This document shows, in pieces, positions 51,832 through 61,174 of a stretch of DNA of 64,000 nt. The DNA is taken from positions 43,765 to 107,764 of the forward strand of contig CAYPLR010000002.1 of NCBI GenBank assembly GCA_964411675.1, written 5' to 3'. The notes beneath the pieces are model-generated. The model saw only the letters and a program-made list of their open reading frames with translations, was not told where the DNA came from and did no database searches. Both the position numbers and the translations under genes were made by a program. Each line of letters begins with the position of its first letter. Within the stretch, counting starts at the first letter, position 1. The DNA comes from JAAYBG01 sp964411675. GTDB lineage: Bacteria > Bacillota_I > Bacilli_A > ML615J-28 > CAG-698.

Positions 51832-52513
51832 GAATGTAATGAAAGAAAAAGTTAATGTATGGCATAAGATTAGTAAATTCTTAAAGTTTTTCAAAGAAGA
51901 ATTTATTACTTATCCATTGTTTATCTTGTTTCACCCCCTAAAAGGCTTTGACTATTTCAAAAGAGAAAAACGAGCAAGATTGGATGTTGCCATTTGCCTT
52001 GTTGTCTTTTTAATCTTTTTAAGGATTTTAGAATTCCAATATTCGGGATTTATTATTAATCAAGTAAGTGTTACTGAGTTAAATAGCCTTTCTGAAATCA
52101 CTATGGTTTTAGCACCAATCATTGTTATTACCGTAGCTAATTGGAGCATCACTACATTATTTGATGGTAAGGGTAAAATGAAAGAAATCTTCATGATGCT
52201 TTGTTATTCCCTATTTCCACTTGTATGGGCAAAATTCTTTGGACTATTCTTAAGTAATATTGTTTCCCAACAAGAAGAAGCAATCTATCATTTAGTAATT
52301 GGTTTAGGTACATTTTTAATGTGTTATATGGCTTTCTTTGGCTTTATTTCGATTCATGAATTTGGCTTATTAAAGTGTATAGGAACATTAATTGCTACCG
52401 CCGTAGCGATTCTAATTATTTGTTTTATTGGCATTCTTGCTTTCGACTTATTCCAGAAAATGACTGGATTTGTATATACGATCTACAGAGAAATATCTCT
52501 GAGATACTTATAG
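51824..52513 (+). CDS. Yip1-domain membrane protein
   Basis: A 229-residue protein with a cytoplasmic N-terminus and five membrane helices (about 49-66, 82-105, 123-145, 155-177, 183-205). The LYPLFILFHPLKGFDYFKREKRA opening and the helix spacing match bacterial Yip1-domain proteins. The start at 51824 follows AAAGGTGAAG and overlaps the previous gene by eight bases. The same group (beta-propeller, Yip1, a large anchored protein) is wedged between two permease pairs here, which suggests a fixed transporter accessory set. Confidence 0.75.
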   Translation: MNENVMKEKVNVWHKISKFLKFFKEEFITYPLFILFHPLKGFDYFKREKRARLDVAICLVVFLIFLRILEFQYSGFIINQVSVTELNSLSEITMVLAPIIVITVANWSITTLFDGKGKMKEIFMMLCYSLFPLVWAKFFGLFLSNIVSQQEEAIYHLVIGLGTFLMCYMAFFGFISIHEFGLLKCIGTLIATAVAILIICFIGILAFDLFQKMTGFVYTIYREISLRYL

Positions 52514-52529
52514 AAGGGGGGAATAGAAA

Positions 52530-55500
52530 ATGAAATTTTTGAAACTTAGATATATTCTTCCCACAATGATTGCCATAATTTTATTAGTAATAGCAGGCTT
52601 ATACTTTATTGGTGGTTTAACAGAATATAAGATTAATGCCGACAAATTGACATTTAATCCTGATAATTTTGCTGAACTGGATCAAGAATCTTTAAGTAAA
52701 GAATATAAGGTTGCTGAGAACGATAAATATTCATTGTTTATCGATGAAACAACAACAATCGTTAAGATTGTTGAAAACAGCACTTGTACAAACACCAATG
52801 ATTCATCAACATGTTCTGCAGTTTATAGCAGTGCAAAATCAGTTAGTGATTATAGTGATGAAAAATCAAATTTAATTGTTCGTTATTTTGATGAAAATGG
52901 TAGAGCGAATACAACTGGATTTAACACCTTTGAATATAGTGTTGCTTATTATGATAAGCTACAAGGAATTACTGTTCCTCATTATAAATTAAACTATATT
53001 GAAAATGGTGTAGATATTTTATATGAAATCGGTAATTTTACGAATATTAAATCATTCTTCCCAAGTAATTTTGATCGACTTACTTTTGATGATTTATTTA
53101 GAGGTAATTTACAATTCTATACAAAAACAGGAGTATTAGCTGGATTGTATAATGGAAGCAATGTCTTACAATATACTGGTTTTGGTGCAACATATAGTGC
53201 TGAATGCGCAGCATATTTAACTGAAAACGGATTAGCAACTGTTACAGAAGCCAAAGATACCTATGGTAACTTCCTTGGTCGTTGGGATTTAAAAGAGATG
53301 CTAGTAACCGATGGAAGAATTGGTTTAAAAGCAGGAGTAGATTTTAATACAGAAAGTTCTCCTTGTACATCTAATCCATTCACAAATTCTTCAGTCATTA
53401 GCTCTATATATAGTCCTCAATCCTATTCTCTATCACAAAGTGGAGACAATCCTGATATAACCTATATCACAGATACAACACAATATGTTGCCAATAGTTC
53501 TTATACATTAAAGTTTAATTATAATATATCAACAACACTTTATAAGAAGTTGTATGCGTATATGTATGATACTACAAAAGTTGGAACTACTGATGAGGGT
53601 GTCCCATATGGAAACTATTTAGTAGCAAGTAATAAACCGGTTTATTATGATTATAATGAAGATGGAGAAATTACTGGCGATGAATTGGTTCAAGTTGGTG
53701 GCTATCAAGCTCGTGATGAAGAAGGAAAATGGTTGTACGATGAAGAGGGAAAACCAGTTCAAACAGCCTTCACCCAAGAGTTAGCAGAAGAACAAAACAT
53801 GATTTTTGGAAATGCAAGTGATGCTCAATCAACTGCGTTCCAAGTTTGTTTACGCTTCGAATTAACAGAGGAAGGCTTAAAAGCAACGATTATTAATGAT
53901 TCGATTATCGAAGGCCGTGAACCGCAATATGTAGGTGACTTATATGGTCATACTTGTAAAATATATGAAATGCAAGTTGTTCCTTATCTAACAACCAATC
54001 AAGACGTAGAGAGTGAGGGTCAAATCATCTTACCAGATGGATCAGGAGCCATTATTAGCTTTAATAGTGTTAAAGATGCACAAAATGCAAAGACATATTC
54101 AAAGCAAATATATGGTGATGATTCTACACTTCCACGCGAGAATAGAGGTAGTGATGTTGAAGATATCATGCTTGGTATGTATGGATTCCTTGATTTCACA
54201 GAGAAAAAGGGTGTTATAGCCATCGTTGATGCTGGTGCAGCACAAACATCAATCCAAGCAGACTTCATGCGTGCAGCGCAAACAACAACATTTAACTATG
54301 CTAGATTTACAACAACATTTAGAGTAAAAGAATCAGTATCAGTTAGTACAGGTTCTTCATTCTCAAAATGGAGTATTGATTTATATAATTCTGATGTGGT
54401 TTATAAGTATCATTTCTTAAGCGAAGATGAATTAGACTATGTTCATGTTGCTCAAAAATATCGAGAATATTTAATTAATAAATATGATCTAAATGAAGAT
54501 GGCGACCAAACAAAAGAACATGTTGTTAGTCTAAATTTCTTAGGTGCTTTCGAAAAGAAAAAATTAACACTAGGAATCGTTCATGATGCTGATTATAGTT
54601 TAACTACCTTCAAGCAAGCATTAGAAATTGTGAACGAATTAAATTTAAATGGAGTTCAAAACTTTAATGTTGGGTATACGGCATGGACAAGTGATGCAAT
54701 GAATGTAAAAGCGGATGACTATGTGAAGCCTGCACGAGTTCTTGGAGGGAAAAGTGACTTCTATGAACTTAGAGACTATTTGCTATCAAAATCATTTGGT
54801 TTCTATCCGGAAATTTCCGTAACAAGAAATCGTGGATATGATTATTCTTATGGTGAGTTGAAATATAGTCCAAAGAGTGTTGGTTCAACCTATTCAGTAG
54901 TTACTGATTTCGTTATTGCCACAGGACTTGCAGATAGTTCACGTCGTGCTGGTAGTATGGTTTCTCCTAGATTCTATCATGCTCTTGTAACTAATTATTT
55001 AGATAGTTATAGTCGCTTTGGTATTAAAGGAGTATACGCGGAAGACTTAGGTAATCAGAGAATCGGCGATTATGCAAAGAAAGTACAAATTTATACTGAA
55101 GATGGAACTTTATATCAACAAGATGCATTAAAAGTAATGCAAGATGAAATATCTAATATTATGTTAAAAGCGCCATATGATTATACATTTAAGTATGTAA
55201 CTTCTGCTGTTAATGTACCATTAGAGACAACATTATATGCAAGCGTTGATTATTCTATTCCATTATATCAATTAGTAGTTAGTGGCTTGTTTGATTATAC
55301 AGGCGACACCGTTAACTTAAACAATGAGTATGCACCAAACTGGTATTTCTTGAAAGCATTGGAGACAGGATCAAATTTATCTTTCGTTATTTCTGCTGAA
55401 GATACCAAGATTTTACTAGAAACTCCTTATACAGAGTATTACAATGCATATTATATTAACTGGAAGCAAAAAATAATTGATTTGAATCAAAAATTAAATG

Positions 55501-55682
55501 AATCAGGTATTTATGAAAGCCGATTGATATCACATCAATATTTAACTGACAATGTGGTATTGGTTGGTTATGAAAATGGTCTACAATTAATTATTAATTT
55601 TGATAATGAGACTTATCAAGATCCTACAACAGGATTAGCAATTAAAGGTAATTGGTATATGATCGTAGAGGAGGGAAACTAA
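52530..55682 (+). CDS. Large membrane-anchored protein, DUF5696-like
   Basis: A 1050-residue protein with one N-terminal helix (about 8-28) and a long extracellular part. The first 460 residues are beta-rich; near 500 comes ILPDGSGAIISFN and then DIMLGMYGFLDFTEKKGVIAIVDAGAAQTSIQA, which resembles the DUF5696 signature; residues about 680-960 look like an alpha/beta barrel (LGIVHDADY, NFNVGYTAW, FYPEISVTRNRG, GIKGVYAEDLG) and might be glycosidase-related. I cannot name an active site. The start follows AGAAGGGGGGAATAG. It lies between the Yip1-like gene and the second permease pair. The domain name is from memory of the family and is less sure than the location. Confidence 0.6.
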   Translation: MKFLKLRYILPTMIAIILLVIAGLYFIGGLTEYKINADKLTFNPDNFAELDQESLSKEYKVAENDKYSLFIDETTTIVKIVENSTCTNTNDSSTCSAVYSSAKSVSDYSDEKSNLIVRYFDENGRANTTGFNTFEYSVAYYDKLQGITVPHYKLNYIENGVDILYEIGNFTNIKSFFPSNFDRLTFDDLFRGNLQFYTKTGVLAGLYNGSNVLQYTGFGATYSAECAAYLTENGLATVTEAKDTYGNFLGRWDLKEMLVTDGRIGLKAGVDFNTESSPCTSNPFTNSSVISSIYSPQSYSLSQSGDNPDITYITDTTQYVANSSYTLKFNYNISTTLYKKLYAYMYDTTKVGTTDEGVPYGNYLVASNKPVYYDYNEDGEITGDELVQVGGYQARDEEGKWLYDEEGKPVQTAFTQELAEEQNMIFGNASDAQSTAFQVCLRFELTEEGLKATIINDSIIEGREPQYVGDLYGHTCKIYEMQVVPYLTTNQDVESEGQIILPDGSGAIISFNSVKDAQNAKTYSKQIYGDDSTLPRENRGSDVEDIMLGMYGFLDFTEKKGVIAIVDAGAAQTSIQADFMRAAQTTTFNYARFTTTFRVKESVSVSTGSSFSKWSIDLYNSDVVYKYHFLSEDELDYVHVAQKYREYLINKYDLNEDGDQTKEHVVSLNFLGAFEKKKLTLGIVHDADYSLTTFKQALEIVNELNLNGVQNFNVGYTAWTSDAMNVKADDYVKPARVLGGKSDFYELRDYLLSKSFGFYPEISVTRNRGYDYSYGELKYSPKSVGSTYSVVTDFVIATGLADSSRRAGSMVSPRFYHALVTNYLDSYSRFGIKGVYAEDLGNQRIGDYAKKVQIYTEDGTLYQQDALKVMQDEISNIMLKAPYDYTFKYVTSAVNVPLETTLYASVDYSIPLYQLVVSGLFDYTGDTVNLNNEYAPNWYFLKALETGSNLSFVISAEDTKILLETPYTEYYNAYYINWKQKIIDLNQKLNESGIYESRLISHQYLTDNVVLVGYENGLQLIINFDNETYQDPTTGLAIKGNWYMIVEEGN

Positions 55683-55683
55683 T

Positions 55684-56751
55684 ATGCTAGAAAAACAAAG
55701 CGCTTTAAAGAAGTTTTCGTTAGGCATAAGTAATTTTTTCTCAAGACTAGGTCAAACTAATTTCATGAAAAAGGTTAAAGCAGTACTAAACTACATTCCT
55801 AACTTATTAGTGCAAAAGGTTGTTTATCGTAAAAGAAAAGCATTATGGGGTATCGTATTCATCATCCCCCTAATGATAGGGTTTATCTATTTCTTCTTGA
55901 TTCCTTTTATCACAACAGTAATCTATAGCTTTTCAAACGTTGAGATGTTAGGATACAATAGCGAAACCAATGAGTTTATTGGAGTTATTACTGAATGGGT
56001 AGGGCTAGATAATTATCGTTATATTTGGAACGAACATGCTACATTTAAACAATACTTACTAGATTCATTTGTAAATACAGCACTGAATGTACCGCTTATT
56101 CTTATCTTTAGTTTACTTGTTGCGGTTGTTTTAAACTCAAAATTTAAAGGAAGAGCATTTGTTAGAGCTGTCTTCTTTATGCCAGTTATTTTCAACTCAC
56201 AAGCAGTTGATGTAGCAATGGCATCTGGCGATTTAGCGGCTGAAGCCATCAATGAAGCAGGTGCAGATATCTTTTCAACAATGTTCAATTTTCAAGACTT
56301 CTTACTCGATGCTAGCTTACCAACAGGAGCTGTTACGTTCCTAGCGGATGCTTCAAGTTCAATTTTTGATATTATATCTTTCTCTGGTGTTCAGATTTTG
56401 ATATTCCTATCGGGTATCCAATCTGTACCAAAGCATTTATATGAAGCAGCAAAAATTGAGGGAGCAACTCAATATGAAATCTTCTGGAAAATTACTTTCC
56501 CAATGGTTTCACCATTGATGTTAACAGCTGGGGTATATACCGTCGTCGATTCCTTCTTGCGCTCAGAAGTATTAGCAGCGATTAATAGAATTAAAGGTGC
56601 GGGTGTTATCAAACTAGTTGACGGATTAGGAAACTTAACGAATTATGGTGTCCATGCAGCAATGAGCTGGTTATTCTGTATTTCTTCGTTAATTATCATT
56701 GGAGTAGTTGTCTTCTTATTATCAAGGATGGTGTTCTATTATGATGAATAA
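55684..56751 (+). CDS. Sugar ABC transporter permease, second pair (MalF-type)
   Basis: A 355-residue permease with six helices after a 60-residue basic N-terminal region. The EAA loop is YEAAKIEGATQYEIFWKITFP (about 254-274). A 50-residue insert between helices (MASGDLAAEAINEAGADIFSTMFNFQDFLLDAS) faces outward and is rare in MalF-type proteins; it might contact the extracellular partners. It starts one base after the DUF5696-like gene and overlaps the next permease by 11 bases. Confidence 0.88.
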   Translation: MLEKQSALKKFSLGISNFFSRLGQTNFMKKVKAVLNYIPNLLVQKVVYRKRKALWGIVFIIPLMIGFIYFFLIPFITTVIYSFSNVEMLGYNSETNEFIGVITEWVGLDNYRYIWNEHATFKQYLLDSFVNTALNVPLILIFSLLVAVVLNSKFKGRAFVRAVFFMPVIFNSQAVDVAMASGDLAAEAINEAGADIFSTMFNFQDFLLDASLPTGAVTFLADASSSIFDIISFSGVQILIFLSGIQSVPKHLYEAAKIEGATQYEIFWKITFPMVSPLMLTAGVYTVVDSFLRSEVLAAINRIKGAGVIKLVDGLGNLTNYGVHAAMSWLFCISSLIIIGVVVFLLSRMVFYYDE

Positions 56752-57772
56752 TGAAGTGAAGCAAAGTAAGAAATCATTTTGGACACAGTTAAAAGAAGAT
56801 TGGCAAAATCCAATCAGCCGTAAAGTTCGTAGTAAAAACGCAATGATGGTAGCGGGTAAATTGATCAGGACATTTATCTTAATCGGTTTATGTTTTGTTA
56901 TCTTAGCACCAATCATTCAAAAATTATCAATTGCATTTAGAGATCCAAGTGATATTTCTAATCCTCAAGTAGCATGGATTCCCGAAGCTTTTAGTATCGT
57001 GAATTTTGAAATTGCTTGGGAACTATTAGAGTATGGTTCTTCAATTTGGAATACATTGATTTTATCAACCATAGTCATGCTAATTCAAGTTATTGCTTCT
57101 GCTGTTGCTGGATACTCATTTGCACGTTTAAAATTTAAAGGTAGTGGGTTATTATTCTACTTAATTATCTTTACTTTAGTAGTTCCTAATGAAACACTAC
57201 ATATATCAAGGAACTTGTTCTTAACTAATTATCCATTCTTTGGTATTAAATTAGTAGGAAGTATGTTTTCAATGTACATTTTAGCTGCTTTTGGCCAAGG
57301 AATTCGCTCAGCAATCTTTATCTTCTTATTTAGACAGTTCTTTAAAAATCTACCAGTAGAATTGGAAGAATCTGCACAAGTAGATGGTGCTGGTGTTATT
57401 AGAACCTTCTGGAGCGTTATGCTTCCCAATGCTAGAGGAGCAATCGTTACTGTAGGTTTGTTTGCCTTTGTATGGCAATGGAACGATTTATACTTTGCAG
57501 GTCTATTAAATGATTCTCTTGGTTTCCCATTACTAGCAAGTAAATTGGGAGATGGTACAAATCGTCTTGATACAGTTATGGGTACATGGATTGCACAAGG
57601 ACGAGATGTATTACAATCAATTGGCGATAGCGAAATTAAGACAGACCCATTATTCAGGTCTTTGATTGCAAATACTGCAGCATTATTAATGATGCTACCA
57701 TTATTGATTGGTTACTTCTTTGTTCAAAGACAATTTGTTGAAAGTATTGAAAGAACAGGTATCGTAGGATAA
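56741..57772 (+). CDS. Sugar ABC transporter permease, second pair (MalG-type)
   Basis: A 343-residue permease with six helices. The EAA loop is EESAQVDGAGVIRTFWSVMLP (about 211-231). I use the ATG at 56741 with AAGGATGG ten bases upstream; a second ATG follows at once. A TTG start further upstream would lie within the preceding gene. No second binding-protein gene accompanies this pair in the unit, so either it shares the large binding protein or uses the Ig-domain lipoproteins at 61 kb. Confidence 0.88.
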   Translation: MMNNEVKQSKKSFWTQLKEDWQNPISRKVRSKNAMMVAGKLIRTFILIGLCFVILAPIIQKLSIAFRDPSDISNPQVAWIPEAFSIVNFEIAWELLEYGSSIWNTLILSTIVMLIQVIASAVAGYSFARLKFKGSGLLFYLIIFTLVVPNETLHISRNLFLTNYPFFGIKLVGSMFSMYILAAFGQGIRSAIFIFLFRQFFKNLPVELEESAQVDGAGVIRTFWSVMLPNARGAIVTVGLFAFVWQWNDLYFAGLLNDSLGFPLLASKLGDGTNRLDTVMGTWIAQGRDVLQSIGDSEIKTDPLFRSLIANTAALLMMLPLLIGYFFVQRQFVESIERTGIVG

Positions 57773-57777
57773 ATTAA

Positions 57778-57812
57778 AAGGTGTTACTTGTTTAAGTAAC
57801 ACCTTATTATTT
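57778..57812 (+). terminator. Strong hairpin between transporter and catabolic genes
   Basis: AAGGTGTTACTT/AAGTAACACCTT, a perfect 12-bp stem with a GTTT loop, followed by ATTATTT, a poor T-run. It may be a leaky terminator or protect the upstream mRNA, giving less message for nagZ-nagB. Confidence 0.65.
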
Positions 57813-57824
57813 GAGAGGAAGAAT

Positions 57825-59342
57825 ATGAATATAAAAAATTTGACTTTAGAAGAAAAAATCGGGCAAATGCTATGCTTTGCATTTAATGGCACAGAATATA
57901 ATGAGCAACTAGATGCACAAATTAAGCGATTAAAAGTGGGCGGAGTTATCTACTTTGCAAAAAACATTACAAGTCCTTTTCAAGCAGCAGAATTAAATGA
58001 AAGATTGCAAAAAGAAGCAAAAATTCCTTTGTTTACTTGCATTGATCAAGAAGGTGGTAGTGTACTTAGAGTGATGGAAAAGATTACACCTTTTCCAGGA
58101 GCTATGGGACTTGCTGCAACAGGTAAAAACATTAGAAATTTATGTTACAACGTCGCAAAAGATTTAAAGAGCATAGGTTTTAATTTGAATCATGCTCCTG
58201 TTGCTGATGTAAATAACAATCCGTTAAATCCAGTTATCAATTCGAGAAGCTATTCTGATGACCCTCAAGTAGTTGCAAAATATGTATGTGAAGCATTCAA
58301 AGGTTTTCAAGAGGCTGGTGTACTACCAACCATCAAACACTTTCCTGGTCATGGAAATACAAGCCAAGATTCACATTTATTAATGCCATCTTTGGATTCT
58401 TCTTTAGAGGAAATGAAGAAAGTAGAATTGGTTCCATTTCAAAAAGCATTTGATGAGGGAATTGATGGAGTAATGGTTTCCCATGTTTTATATAAAGCAT
58501 TAGATGAAACCCATCCAGCAACTTTGTCTCATAATATTATGACTACATTATTACAAGAACAAATGGGATTTCAGGGATTAATCGTAACCGATTCATTAAG
58601 TATGGGAGCCATTGAAAAGAACTATAATAACGAACAAATCATTGACTTATGTGTGAATGGTGGTGTAGATATGATGATTTTCTGTGGTGCAGCTCGTTTG
58701 GAAGACCAAGAGGAAATTTTTAAAAAATTTGTTTCTATGGTAAATGAAGGGATTATCTCTGAAGCAAGAATCAATCATTCCGTTGAAAAAATTCTTCGAC
58801 TAAAAGAAAAATATTGTTCAGATAAGGTCGATGTCAGTGGATTGGCTCCAAAAGATGCAGTACGAGAAGCAGAACAATTATCGATAGAGAGTGTTTCACT
58901 AGTGAAAAGCAATGGAATTCTTCCTTTCAAAAAAGAAGATAAAGTATTAATTTTATTCCCGGAAATTAAATTATTTAGTTTGGTTGATAATGAGAATCAA
59001 AAATATAAAACCTTGAGTGTTTATTATCATAAAGATGAAATTATATATAATCGTGAATTGAATAATTTAACTTTGATTAAAGAAAAAGCAAATCAATATG
59101 ATAAGATCGTGTTGGCTACTTATAATGTCAACAAAGGAGATTATCAAATGCAATTATTCCAAGCTTTAAACAAGGAAAAAACAGTAGTTGTCAGTCTTCG
59201 TTCTCCTTATGATATCATGCATATGGAGGAGGTAAAGAATTATATTTGTCTTTATGAAGCAACCCCATTATCATTAAGTAGTCTAGCAAAATGCTTGTGT
59301 GGTGAAGCTCCATTTACTGGTAAAGTACCAGTGAAATTATAA
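57825..59342 (+). CDS. nagZ: GH3 beta-N-acetylglucosaminidase (NagZ type)
   Basis: Removes GlcNAc from GlcNAc-MurNAc(-peptide) or chito-oligosaccharides. The NagZ hallmark KHFPGHGNTSQDSH (171-184) carries the Asp-His acid/base dyad (D182, H184) found only in the NagZ branch of GH3, and the nucleophile is D256 in LIVTDSLSM. CIDQEGGSVLRV and the preceding GGVIYFAKNI also match. A second alpha/beta domain (about 345-505) is present as in Bacillus NagZ. There is no signal peptide, so it acts in the cytoplasm, unlike the secreted Bacillus enzyme. The start follows GAGAGGAAGAAT. Confidence 0.92.
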   Translation: MNIKNLTLEEKIGQMLCFAFNGTEYNEQLDAQIKRLKVGGVIYFAKNITSPFQAAELNERLQKEAKIPLFTCIDQEGGSVLRVMEKITPFPGAMGLAATGKNIRNLCYNVAKDLKSIGFNLNHAPVADVNNNPLNPVINSRSYSDDPQVVAKYVCEAFKGFQEAGVLPTIKHFPGHGNTSQDSHLLMPSLDSSLEEMKKVELVPFQKAFDEGIDGVMVSHVLYKALDETHPATLSHNIMTTLLQEQMGFQGLIVTDSLSMGAIEKNYNNEQIIDLCVNGGVDMMIFCGAARLEDQEEIFKKFVSMVNEGIISEARINHSVEKILRLKEKYCSDKVDVSGLAPKDAVREAEQLSIESVSLVKSNGILPFKKEDKVLILFPEIKLFSLVDNENQKYKTLSVYYHKDEIIYNRELNNLTLIKEKANQYDKIVLATYNVNKGDYQMQLFQALNKEKTVVVSLRSPYDIMHMEEVKNYICLYEATPLSLSSLAKCLCGEAPFTGKVPVKL

Positions 59343-59372
59343 CGATCAGTCAATTTAGAAAGGACATAAGTG

Positions 59373-60101
59373 ATGAATATGAAAATTATTAGAGTAAAAG
59401 ATTTTACCGAATTAAGTTTAGAAGCGACAAAAATCATTGGGGAATTGATTAAAAAAAATCCAAAAGCTACATTAGGATTAGCCACTGGATTTAGTCCTGT
59501 GGGCTTATATCAAAATCTTGTTAAGATGGTTCAAAATAAGGAAATATCTTTTAAGGAAATCAAGACTTATAATTTAGATGAATATTGCGAATTACCTAAA
59601 TCACATCCAGAAAGCTATTATTCATTTATGTATCGCAACTTATTTTCTCATGTTGATATTAAAGATGAAAATGTTCATCTTCCTTCTTCTCAAGGGAAAG
59701 ATATGCAAAAGAATTGTGATGATTATAATGCATTACTTCACAAAACAACGATTGATTTACAATTGTTAGGAATTGGAGGAAATGGTCATATTGGATTTAA
59801 TGAACCAGGAACTTCATTTGATCAAGAAACATTTGTTGTGAAACTTGCAGAAAGAACACGTCAAGATAATAAAATGTTTTTTAAAGAAGATGAAGAAGTT
59901 CCTCATTATGCCATTACAATGGGAATTAAAAATATCATGCAAGCAAAAAAAATAGTGATGTTAATTTCGGGGAAAGGTAAGGCTGAAGCAGTAAAACGAT
60001 TGTTAAGTGGTGAAGTCACAACAGATTTTCCAGCATCTGTTTTGCATAAACATCCTGATGTAACAGTTATTATTGATGAACCTGCAGCTGCTTTAATCTA
60101 A
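59373..60101 (+). CDS. nagB: Glucosamine-6-phosphate deaminase
   Basis: Converts glucosamine-6-phosphate to fructose-6-phosphate and ammonia, the entry of amino sugars into glycolysis. ATGFSPVGLYQNL, TYNLDEYCELP (catalytic Asp region), LGIGGNGHIGFNEPG (with catalytic His) and SGKGKAEAVKRLLSGEVTTDFPAS are all present; 242 residues is the length of the Gram-positive, non-allosteric form. The ATG at 59373 is spaced nine bases from AGAAAGGAC; a GTG lies at 59370. It follows nagZ by 30 bases. nagA is not here; the PIG-L deacetylase could supply the free amino sugar. Confidence 0.95.
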   Translation: MNMKIIRVKDFTELSLEATKIIGELIKKNPKATLGLATGFSPVGLYQNLVKMVQNKEISFKEIKTYNLDEYCELPKSHPESYYSFMYRNLFSHVDIKDENVHLPSSQGKDMQKNCDDYNALLHKTTIDLQLLGIGGNGHIGFNEPGTSFDQETFVVKLAERTRQDNKMFFKEDEEVPHYAITMGIKNIMQAKKIVMLISGKGKAEAVKRLLSGEVTTDFPASVLHKHPDVTVIIDEPAAALI

Positions 60102-60102
60102 A

Positions 60103-61056
60103 ATGATAAACATTCTTGATTTCAATACATTTAAAAAAATAGAGGAAGTCGCATTACTTTGGAATGAAGAAGTGGGGTTTATTTATCCTATCACTGATTT
60201 GCTTTGGAAACATAATGTGATTGATTGTCCCTATCTTTCGTTAGAAACTTCTTTTGTTGCTGTTGAAGATGGAAAGGTTGTTGGATTTATCATTTCTAAA
60301 ATATGGGATGGGGACAAGGGAATACCAACTTATATTGATACAGGATGGATTTCTCTTTTCTATGTTGCGAGAAAATATCGTAAACAAGGAATCGGATCGC
60401 TACTTTTATCTAACGTAGAAACAGAAATGAAGAAAAAGGGAATTAAGATAGTTCATATAGGTAGAGATATCAATAACTTTTTTCCAGGTGTTCCTAGTGA
60501 CTTTGATGGATTAACGCCTGAGTTTTTGGAAAAAAGAGGTTATACTTTAGGTAGAAAAACGCATGATTTAATTCGATATCATTTGGATGATGTGCAAGAA
60601 TATACATGTAAGAATAAGATTCGCTTCGCTACGAAAGAAGATGAAGAAGCAACGATGAAGTTTTTCTTGAAAAATTTTCCTGGAAGATGGTATTTTGATG
60701 CACGTAAAAATTTTAAAAATGGCTTATATCACCAATACTTATTGGCTTTTAAAGAGGATGAAGTGATAGGCTTCATTCGTATCAGTACTCCGAAGGATAG
60801 CATGTGGCCATATAGCTTAACTTGGTATCAACGTTTTGATAATTTAGGTGGTATAGGGCCTTTAGGAGTTGATAAGGATTGTCGCAAACAAGGTATTTTT
60901 GATGATATGATGAATTATGGAATGCTTTTCTTAAAAAAACAAGGAATTAGAGCAATTATGATTGATTGGACAAGTTTAATGGTTTTATATCAAAGATATG
61001 GATTTGAAGTTTGGAAAGATTATACATATGTATCAAAAAATATTTGCAATGAATAA
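60103..61056 (+). CDS. Two-domain GNAT acetyltransferase
   Basis: A 317-residue protein with two GNAT domains: VARKYRKQGIGSLLLS (near 95) and VDKDCRKQGIFDDMMNYG (near 265); the second has lost one Gly of the acetyl-CoA loop. It is a paralogue in layout of the protein at 38916, with LLWNEEV against KLWNESV near the N-terminus. It starts one base after nagB. Its place at the end of an amino-sugar unit suggests that the substrate is related, but this is inference. Confidence 0.75.
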   Translation: MINILDFNTFKKIEEVALLWNEEVGFIYPITDLLWKHNVIDCPYLSLETSFVAVEDGKVVGFIISKIWDGDKGIPTYIDTGWISLFYVARKYRKQGIGSLLLSNVETEMKKKGIKIVHIGRDINNFFPGVPSDFDGLTPEFLEKRGYTLGRKTHDLIRYHLDDVQEYTCKNKIRFATKEDEEATMKFFLKNFPGRWYFDARKNFKNGLYHQYLLAFKEDEVIGFIRISTPKDSMWPYSLTWYQRFDNLGGIGPLGVDKDCRKQGIFDDMMNYGMLFLKKQGIRAIMIDWTSLMVLYQRYGFEVWKDYTYVSKNICNE

Positions 61057-61076
61057 AGGCTATTCTTAGCCTTTTT
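61055..61076 (+). terminator. Terminator of the transporter-nagB unit
   Basis: AAAGGCT/AGCCTTT stem followed by TTT. Confidence 0.75.
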
Positions 61077-61089
61077 CATTTGTTTATTC

Positions 61090-61118
61090 TTGATAAATCG
61101 TTTTCATTATGATAAACT
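61090..61118 (+). promoter_or_regulatory. Possible promoter of the Ig-domain lipoprotein gene
   Basis: TTGATA (61090-61095), 17-bp spacer, TAAACT (61113-61118), a weak -10. Confidence 0.4.
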
Positions 61119-61174
61119 TATAGAGTAAAAAAATAGTAGAATTCATTGTCATTCTATATTTCAAGGAGGAAAAA

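Noticed and set aside
60103..61056. Aminoglycoside acetyltransferase (resistance gene)
   Set aside because: The GNAT motifs are general; the two-domain layout and the nagB neighbour do not support a resistance call.
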